In this document: positions 57,401-64,000 of the stretch, one piece after another | Position numbering within the stretch: position 1 is the first letter of the stretch | Layout of the letters: every line of letters starts with the position of its first letter | Origin: Eurosta solidaginis | Lineage: Eukaryota; Arthropoda; Insecta; Diptera; Tephritidae | Direction: 5' to 3' | Length of the DNA stretch: 64,000 bases | Assembly: GCF_040869045.1 (NCBI RefSeq) | Contig: NC_090323.1 | Location: forward strand, 155,268,426-155,332,425 | The notes under the pieces: model-generated | The model's database searches: none | Told to the model about the DNA's origin: nothing | What the model saw: the letters and a program-made list of their open reading frames with translations, nothing else | Translations under genes and position numbers: made by a program

Positions 57401-58013
57401 TATAACGTACAATGCATCGTACCATAAACATTTGTCAAGTAAGCTTAAATCAGAAAAATACGCTATAAACAGCACCTCGAGATTTTTTTGTCTAAAAAAT
57501 ACATTCCTCATAGTCATAAGTACAAACTATTTGAAGCAGCTGTACGAACAGTATTAGACTATGCATCAGAAGTGTGGGGAATTGAATATTACGAAGAAGT
57601 AGAAAAGTTTCTGAGGTACTTTATTAAGAGGCTGTTCAGATTACCGCGTAACACCCTGAACTAGAAGATTCATCTCGAAACCGGACTCCCAGAATTGTAT
57701 ATTGATTTCTTGAAACTACATTTCAATTATATTTGCAGGGTTATGGAAATTGGTAATAACCGTCTTCCAAAGCCAATCGCAATGCACTTGCTAGAAACTA
57801 GATCTCAATGTTTCCAAAAGTGGGATGCGCTTGCCAATGAGTACGGTGAACCAATTCTAATAAATGATAACACTTTGTGGAGACATTGGCACCGCAATAT
57901 ATTTGCTAAAATAGATGCAGAGAAAAGGGAATATTTTCTGTTAAAACCTCAAGCTAACGAAGTAAGACGAACTTACCCCGTCCTCGAACATAATCTTTGT
58001 GAGCTTAATTATT

Positions 58014-59729
58014 ATACTCAGTTGAGCAGAGCTCACAGAGTATATTAACTTTGATTGGATGACGGTTGGTTGTACAGGTATAAAGAAATCGAGATAGATA
58101 TAGACTTCCATATATCAAAATCATCAGGATCGAAAAAAAATTTGATTGAGCCATGTCCGTCCGTCCGTCCGTTAACACGATAACTTGAGTAAATTTTGAG
58201 GTATCTTGATGAAATTTTGGACAATGGGCGTGGCACCGCCCACTTTTAAAAGAAGGTAATTTAAGAGTTTTGTAAGCTGTAATTTGACAGTCGTTGAAGA
58301 TATCATGATGAAATTTGGCAGGAACGTTACCCTTATAACTGTATATATGCTCAATAAAAATTAGCAAAATCGGAGAACGACTTTAAAAAAAATTGTATTT
58401 AAAGTCAAATTTTAACAAAAAATTTAATATCTTTACAGTATATAAGTAAATTATGTCAACTTTAAACTCCAGTAATGATATGGTGTAACAAAATACAAAA
58501 ATAAAAGAAAATTTCAAAATGGGAGTGGCTCCGCCCTTTTTCATTTAATTCGTCTAGAATACTTTTAATGCCATAAGTCGAACAAAAATTTACCAATCCT
58601 TGTGAAATTGGGTAGGGGCATAGATTTTCTGTGAAAATGGGCGAAATCGGTTGAAGCACCGCCCATTTTTTATACACAGTCGACCGCCTGTCCCTCCGCT
58701 TGGCCGTTAACATCATAACCTGAGCAAAAATCGATATATATTTACTAAACTTAGTTCACATACTTATCTCAACTCACTTTATCTTGGTATAAAAAATGAC
58801 CGAAATTGGACTATGGCCACGCCCACATTTTCGATATCGAAAATTACGAAAAATGAAAAACTGCCATAATTCTATACCAAATACGAAAAAATGGATGAAA
58901 CGTGATATTTGGATTGGTTTATTGACGCAAAATATAACTTTAGAAAAAAACTTTGTAAAATGGGTGTGACACCTACCATATTAAGTAGAAGAAAATGAAA
59001 AAGTTCTGCAGGGCGAAATAGAAAACCCTTGAAATCTTGGCGGGAATACTGTTCGTGGTATCACATATATAACTAAATTAGCGGTATCAAACAGATGATG
59101 TTCTGGGTCACCCTGGTCCACATTTTGGTCGATATCTGGAAAACGCCTTCACATATACAACTACAACCACGCCCTTCTAAAATACTCATTAACACCTTTC
59201 GTTTGATACCTATATCGTACAAACAAAGTCTAGAGTCACCCCTGGTCCACCTTTATAGCGATATCTCAAAAAGGCGACCACCTATAGAACTAAGGCCCAA
59301 AAACCTTTCGTTTGATACCCATATTGTACAAACGCATTCTAGAGTCACCCATGGTCCACCTTTATGGCGATATCTCGAAAAGGCGTCCACCTATAGAACT
59401 AAGCCCCACGCCCTTTTAAAATACTCATTAACACATTTCGTTTGATACCCATATCGCACAAACAAATTCTAGAGTCAGCCCTGGTCCACCTTTATGGCGA
59501 TATCCCTAAATTGGGTCCACCTATAGAACTATGGCCCACTCCCTTTTAAAATACTCTTTAATACCTTCCATTTGATACCCATGTCATACAAACATATTCC
59601 ATGGTTACCCTCGGTTCATTTTCCTACATGGTTATTTTCCCTTATGTTATCATCATAGCTCTCAACTGAGTATGTAATGTTCCCGAACTTAACCTTCCGA
59701 ACACCCGAACTTAACCTTCCTTACTTGTT
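58014..59729 (+). mobile_element. Helentron/INE-1-like repeat E, copy E3
   Basis: Starts ATACTCAGTTGAGCAGAGCT and ends AACTTAACCTTCCTTACTTG + TT. Holds a short version of the 128-bp minisatellite (about 59100-59640, phase points 59232, 59341, 59471, 59600). Inserted in the LINE between two Ts with no duplication. Related to E2 throughout, but with a gap after 58215 where E2 has about 250 more bases. Confidence 0.8.
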
Positions 59730-60085
59730 TTAGAGATGAATTTAGCTATATGCGATCAGCAATTTGTTTCCGTAAGGGGAGCACTACTGAAACTAAATTA
59801 TGAAACTCATCTTGAGCATCCAGATAATCGCTGTCCAATTTGCAACTCAGGAAACGAAGAAAACGTTTTACACTTTCTGGGTAGTTGTCCCGTACTTATG
59901 GAATATAGAATATTATTTTTTTAAAAAAGTGTACTAACACACCAAGAGATTAATGAATACCGAAATGGTAAAAACTGGATCACATTGAATCAGTACGTTA
60001 AATCAGCGTTAAAATATAGTAAGCAAATTGTAGAAGAGGAATTCTGGAACTTATATTTAATAAAATATAAATAAATAAAAGCTTA
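59730..60085 (+). pseudogene. C-terminal end of the LINE after E3
   Basis: Frame 59736-59924: QQFVSVRGALLKLNYETHLE, then CPICNSGNEENVLHFLGSC (a C-x2-C...H...C knuckle), as at the end of many LINE proteins. Stop near 59923, a further EINEYRNGKNWITLN-like piece follows. AATAAATAAAAG at 60069 ends it. Confidence 0.65.
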
Positions 60086-60824
60086 CTACAAGTACTTATA
60101 AAACGACGGCAATACGCCAAAGTTCAGTTATAACAAAAAAAAATTATATTGTAATCAACTTTGTAAAAACAAAAAAGATTCTGTTTAATAAAACAAATTA
60201 CTACTACTATATAACATTTTGGAAAACACAAAAAACCTGATTATTTAGTAAATATAACACCTAGAATGTTGAATTTTGACGTGTGGACTGATATTGACAC
60301 TATTGATAAAAATAAAAAAAATAAAAGTTTGCAAATGGGCGTGGCACCGCCCACTTGTGATAAAATCAATTTTACAAATATTATTAATCATAAATCAAAA
60401 ATCGTTAAACCTATCGTAACAAAATTCGGCAGAGAGGTTGTCTTTACTATAAGGAATGCATTGAAGAAAAATTAACGAAATCGGTTAAGGACCACGCCCA
60501 CTTTTATATAAAAGATTTTTAAAAGGGTCGTGGACGAATAAAATAAGCTATATCTTTGCAAAAGAGAGCTTTATATCAATGGTATTTCATTTCCCAAGTG
60601 GATTTATAACAATAAATAGGAAAAACTTCAAATTTAAAAAAATTGGCCTGACACCGCCCCCTTTATGACTAAGCAATTTTCTATGTTTCGGGAGCCATAA
60701 CTCGAAGAAAAATTTAAATATCGTAACAAAATTGGGTACACATATTTTCCTTATAGCAGGAAATATTTCTAGTAAAAATGGATAAGATTGGTTAAGGACC
60801 ACGCCCACTTTTATATAAATGAAC
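60086..60824. repeat. E-related tandem sequence
   Basis: GGGCGTGGCACCGCCCACTT near 60339; then GGTTAAGGACCACGCCCACT at about 60483 and again at about 60790, each followed by TTATATAAA: two imperfect units of about 307 bp. The style matches the E family, but start and tail blocks are missing. 60086-60320 has no feature. Confidence 0.5.
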
Positions 60825-61115
60825 TGTTATGAATTCGTATTTATATGGAATGACCCTCTACAATACAATACAACTCTCTCTGACTTCTATATGTCAAATA
60901 ATAAATATATCCTTTACTTCCGGTTGAATTACAATTGAACTAAGTTGCTACTATTTTCACACGCTGCGAATGTCGGTTTGTATATAGCACATCAAAAGGT
61001 TATGGGCCTTAAGTCATCGCGAGTGAAGTGTAGAATTGTTAATTCTTGAAGTCATTCTTGAAAAAAGTATACTTTGGTTGTCTCAAGATAAAAATATTGT
61101 GTTTCGGAAAACATA

Positions 61116-61972
61116 ATGCAGGCGAACAATATTGGTTTCGCATTCGAACGTCTAAAATGGCGTGAAAACTTCGATGTATGGAAACTCCACGCTAAATCTT
61201 ATCTAGTGATTAAAGGTTGCTGGGACGTGGTACAATCGGGGTTAAAGGCTGATGCCGCACAATAAGATGTACAAGCAGATGGACGCGCTCTTGCCGAAAT
61301 CACTCTAATGGTTGAGCCCATAAACTTTTCACACATTGCAACTGCTAAAACAGCAAAAGAGGCTTGGGAAGCCTTGATTTCAATATACGAAGACTCCGGT
61401 TTAACGCGCAGAGTCGGACTACTTAAACAACTCGTCCAATGTAGACTCTCTGATTTCTCGTCCATGCAGGAGTACTTAAATTCTTTAGTGATGACGTACA
61501 AACTGCTGGACTGAAAATTGATGAAGAAGTGACTGCATCACTGATACTAGCAGGCCTGCCGGATGACTTTCGTGCTTTGGTTTTAGCTATCGAGAACTCT
61601 AATCAAAAGCTTACAATTGATAGTGTCAAAACGCTTTTATTGCAAGAGGCAAAATTTGATAGACAGGAGTCTGAAAATGCGCTTTACACAAAAAATAAAA
61701 AGAAAACAACTAAATTTCTTAGATGCCACAATTGCAAAGAAGAAGGTCACTTTGCAAGAAAATGCCCCAATAAAAGAAGAGGTGGCAATACTCACACAAA
61801 AGGTGCGAAAATTCTATTTGCTTCGTTGCTTTCGCATGACTGCCGCACAGCTGATTGGTATATTGATTCTGGCGCAACCGCACATATGACGCAAAATAAA
61901 AACATTATTTTCAATGAAAAACAGTCAATTGATAAAAAAATTATTATAGCGAATAGTAGTGTCAAGTGGTAA
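61116..61972 (+). pseudogene. gag and protease of the copia-type element
   Basis: Starts MQANNIGFAFERLKWRENFD at 61116; stop in frame at 61263 (TAA after KADAAQ). Gag core: NFSHIATAKTAKEAWEALIS, YEDSGLTRRVGLLKQLVQCR. A frameshift at about 61510 leads to frame 61529-61972: ASLILAGLPDDFRALVLAIE, zinc knuckle CHNCKEEGHFARKC, and protease start WYIDSGATAHMTQNKN (active-site DSG). The rest of protease is broken by the MITE. Two breaks in gag only, so fairly young. Confidence 0.8.
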
Positions 61973-62015
61973 TGTAAAATTGTGTTTAACATCTGGATAC
62001 GATGCGGGGTTAAAG

Positions 62016-62232
62016 CTGCAGATATTGGTGCTTTATCGGCAACCGTATCGGTAACCTTATAACAGCTGATTCGACCAACCTTATGGGAATCAATGCAATC
62101 AATTATTGGTGCCGCTAAGGTCTTAACCGTATCGTAGCCAACCAATTGGTTTTTGGTTTACCGTCGCAACGATAAACAGCTGATTACGTTAGGGATACAT
62201 GCGATACGCAATACGGCACCAATGACTCCCGC
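62016..62232. mobile_element. 217-bp MITE in the copia-type element
   Basis: Flanked by TTAAAG on both sides (62010-62015, 62233-62238). Imperfect inverted ends share ATTGGTGC (CTGCAGATATTGGTGC against GCGGGAGTCATTGGTGCC). Internally it has CAACCGTATCGGTAACC / CTTAACCGTATCGTAGCC palindromic pieces. Removing it rejoins protease frames on both sides with one base out of frame. Confidence 0.65.
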
Positions 62233-62238
62233 TTAAAG

Positions 62239-62830
62239 TAGATTACGTTCCCGAGTTGTGCGCAAATTTATTGTCCGTACGCGAAATTACCAAAAACGGC
62301 AATAAGGTAATATTCAATAAAGATTATTGCAGAATTTACGATAAACAGAGCAATTTGATAGCCACTGCAACCGCTGTATATTATCTATACAAATTAAACA
62401 TTCAGTGTGAAAAAAGTGCTTTTCTGGCCAGCAATGACTTTGATCTATGGCACCGCAGAATGGGCCACATGTGCATTGAAAAGTTAAGAAAAATCAAAGA
62501 TTCGTGTAGTGGTGTTGATTTTGGTAAAATTGAAAATGAGCAATGCGTGGTATGCATTAACGGCAAGCAAACTCGTGCGCGTTTCAAAGAACTAACAGCT
62601 TGCTTGATCTGTTCCATTCAGACGTCGCCGGTCCATTTCCAATTAAATCTCACTCGGGCCATAGATTTTTTGTGACCTTCGTGGATGATTATTCTCGAAA
62701 AGTTACTGTAGTGCAAATCAAGCAAAAGTCTGACGTTTTTGATGAATTTGTCAAATTTAAGACATTAGTAGAAAATCAGTGCTCACGGAAAATAAAAATA
62801 TTTCACTCAGACCATGGTACAATTACCAGG
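62239..62830 (+). pseudogene. Integrase region of the copia-type element
   Basis: Frame 62256-62675: CANLLSVREITKNGNKVIFN, then LWHRRMGHMCIEKLRKI (GAG-pre-integrase zinc region with H...H) and CVVCINGKQTRARFKEL (C-x2-C). A frameshift near 62605 leads to frame 62600-62833: DLFHSDVAGPFPIKSHSGHR (first catalytic Asp) and KIKIFHSDHGTITR (second catalytic Asp). The catalytic Glu is beyond the break at 62830. Confidence 0.8.
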
Positions 62831-63129
62831 TAGAAGCATTAGCGAAAATGCAACCCTCCCGTGTATTTTGTTGTTGCCGATTGTACATAAACTGTCAATC
62901 GTTCTTTCAGTTTCTTCTGTCAAAAGTGATGGAAGAAGGAAAATGTCACATGTAATTTTCGTCAACAAAGCCAAAACAAAAAAAGAAAAGTTGGTTTGCT
63001 GATGAAGCTGGAGGAAAAAGACATTTTAAATGGAAACCAAAGGTAATTAGCTGATTTTTAAATAATATATATTTAATTTATTGTTATTATTTATTTACAT
63101 ATAGCAGCTGAATCACTTCTTCAACGTTT
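62831..63129. other. Unrecognised fragment
   Basis: Near 62960-63042 a plus frame gives WFADEAGGKRHFKWKPK followed by a possible donor (AAGGTAATT) and an acceptor TATAG near 63106. It could be a host exon or transposon exon; I do not recognise the protein. Confidence 0.3.
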
Positions 63130-63560
63130 CCAGCGCATCAACTCTTGGTAATTCTATACGACAGCATGACACTGATAATATGCGTCCATAAATATCGAGA
63201 GAGGTGTTAAAAGACGCGCATTGAGCTCGGTAACAATAATCAGAAGGCGGAGGTAAAATATTTTGTGTTGGACAAGAGATATTTACAAAAGAAGTTGAAA
63301 ATTTCCATGTGCGCGTTGTAATGTTGATGATATTTGTACCCACAAAAAAAATTGTGGACATAAGTGTTTTGCGCATATATAGTTTTGGTCTCCAAACCGG
63401 TGTTGGACCCACCCAGATAAATTTTTTATAAGCGCGGCCGAAGGCCGCCAGCGCAAAAATACTATGGATCCCACCCCGGTCTCGAAGCACTCCGGGGTCA
63501 TTTTTCGGTTTTTTGGGAATATCTTTTGAACGAGCTAAATTTTTTCTTTCCGCCTTCGGA
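63130..63560. repeat. Copy of repeat R next to the Nfs1 copy
   Basis: ACTATGGATCCCACCCCGGT, GCGCGGCCGAAGGCCGCCAG, GGTGTTGGACCCACCCAGAT as in the other R copies. Ends about two bases before the first recognisable Nfs1 codon (63563). Confidence 0.65.
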
Positions 63561-63562
63561 TT

Positions 63563-64000
63563 ATTGTTATTGGATTTGGTGCTGCATGTTATCTTGCACT
63601 CAAAGAAATGGAATATGATAAGAAATTTATAGATCTTCTGTCGAAACGTTTATATGATCGCATCACTTCAAGATTATCACATGGTATATGTAATGGTGAT
63701 CCAGGTATAGTGGTTTATTAAATTTATCATTACTTATGGCCTTAAAACATGTGGCGTTGTCTAGTGCCTCAGCATGTACTTCTGCATCACTGCAACCTAC
63801 GTGCAATTGGAACTGATGAGGATTTGGCACATAGTTCAATAAGGTATACGAGTTTACCGTACTGAATTGTTTAGTTAATTTTAAAATAATTTATTGTTAA
63901 ATTTTTATAGATTTGGTATTGGTTGTTTTACCACCATTGAAGAGGCTGATTATATTACCGATACCTGCATCAAACATGTCGAACGTTTACGTGAAATGTC
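63563..64000 (+). pseudogene. Nfs1: Cysteine desulfurase (mitochondrial NFS1) C-terminal copy, degenerate
   Basis: NFS1 is the PLP enzyme that takes sulfur from cysteine for iron-sulfur cluster and tRNA thiolation pathways in mitochondria. Frame from 63563 reads IVIGFGAACYLALKEMEYDK, then LYDRITSRLSHGICNGDPG. A deletion near 63705-63735 removes the FAYVEGES region. Next frame: LMALKHVALSSASACTSASL, which keeps the catalytic Cys of the SACTSAS loop (one Gly is Ala). Another deletion at about 63800 removes YVLR and shifts frame; then AIGTDEDLAHSSIR. Intron 63844-63910 (67 nt, GT-AG), then FGIGCFTTIEEADYITDTCI, KHVERLREM, running off the window. The kept intron argues against a processed copy; it is a decayed genomic duplicate or a badly damaged gene. 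An R repeat replaces the upstream part. Confidence 0.8.

Larger units (their letters stand above)
55169..60085 (+). mobile_element. LINE with APE-type endonuclease, split by E3
   Basis: Order on the plus strand: ORF1 end (55172-55411), endonuclease (55438-56280), reverse transcriptase (56460-57400), C-terminal region (57420-58013 and 59730-59925), 3' UTR to about 60080 (AATAAATAAAAG). Interrupted by E3 at 58014-59729: the residues LNY before and FRDEF after the insertion rejoin in frame. The G3 LTR cuts it at its 5' side. Confidence 0.8.
60825..62830 (+). mobile_element. Copia-type LTR retrotransposon, 3'-truncated
   Basis: Probable 5' LTR 60825-60991 (TGTTATGAATTC ... TATAGCACA). PBS GGTTATGGGCC at 60998-61008, the same as the initiator-tRNA-Met half-site used by copia. 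gag from 61116, protease, then integrase to 62830, where it stops. No reverse transcriptase and no 3' LTR. A 217-bp element sits at 62016-62232. Confidence 0.75.

Overview
The window looks like intergenic DNA of a higher fly (Diptera, Cyclorrhapha; a tephritid fruit fly is my best guess). The pointers are GT-AG introns of only 57-69 nt, jockey-, gypsy- and copia-type retroelements, PIF/Harbinger and hAT DNA transposons, and a very abundant INE-1/DINE-1-like (Helentron-type) repeat carrying a CCATGTCCGTCCGTCC block. The species placement is an inference, not something I could test.

Only two pieces look like host genes of known kind at the edges. At 3996-5074 (+) are the last three exons of a serine/threonine/asparagine-rich protein ending in a PDZ-ligand-like VYV tail. 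At 63563-64000 (+) is a degenerate copy of the mitochondrial cysteine desulfurase gene (Nfs1), which runs off the window. A broken trypsin-like protease lies at 42623-43074 (-). Almost everything else is transposable elements, many inserted into each other.

Layout. 1-1723: two inverted copies of the Helentron-like repeat (called E here). 1940-3500 and 5640-6790: decayed LINEs with RNase H. 7157-9353: small TIR elements and a SINE. 9562-28934: a five-level nest. A foldback element F (9562-28934) was split by a two-gene Harbinger transposon H (11405-28754, TSD AAT). H carries two tandem MITEs (M2, M3). H's transposase exon was split by a TA-inserted element W (13563-23029), W by K (13584-21961), and K by a 3.7 kb E copy (17858-21542) holding a 128-bp minisatellite. 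Target-site duplications at the F, H, W and K steps and restored reading through the W step support this order. 29311-32641: transposon T with a nearly intact two-exon transposase of a family I could not place. 34607-37077: a tandem repeat split by a hAT, then Penelope-like and pogo-like pieces. 37078-55168: three copies of one gypsy-type LTR family (G1, G2, G3) around a decayed hAT, a protease remnant, SINEs and tandem repeats. 55169-60085: a LINE split by another E copy. 60825-62830: a copia-type element hit by a 217-bp MITE. 63130-63560: a dispersed repeat (R) next to the Nfs1 copy.

There is no operon-like or pathway-level cooperation between host genes here. The genes that work together are transposon gene pairs, chiefly the Harbinger transposase (+) and its Myb/SANT-like partner (-) inside H. 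The most interesting objects are the five-level nest, the shared-TTA MITE tandem, and the two transposase families in K and T.
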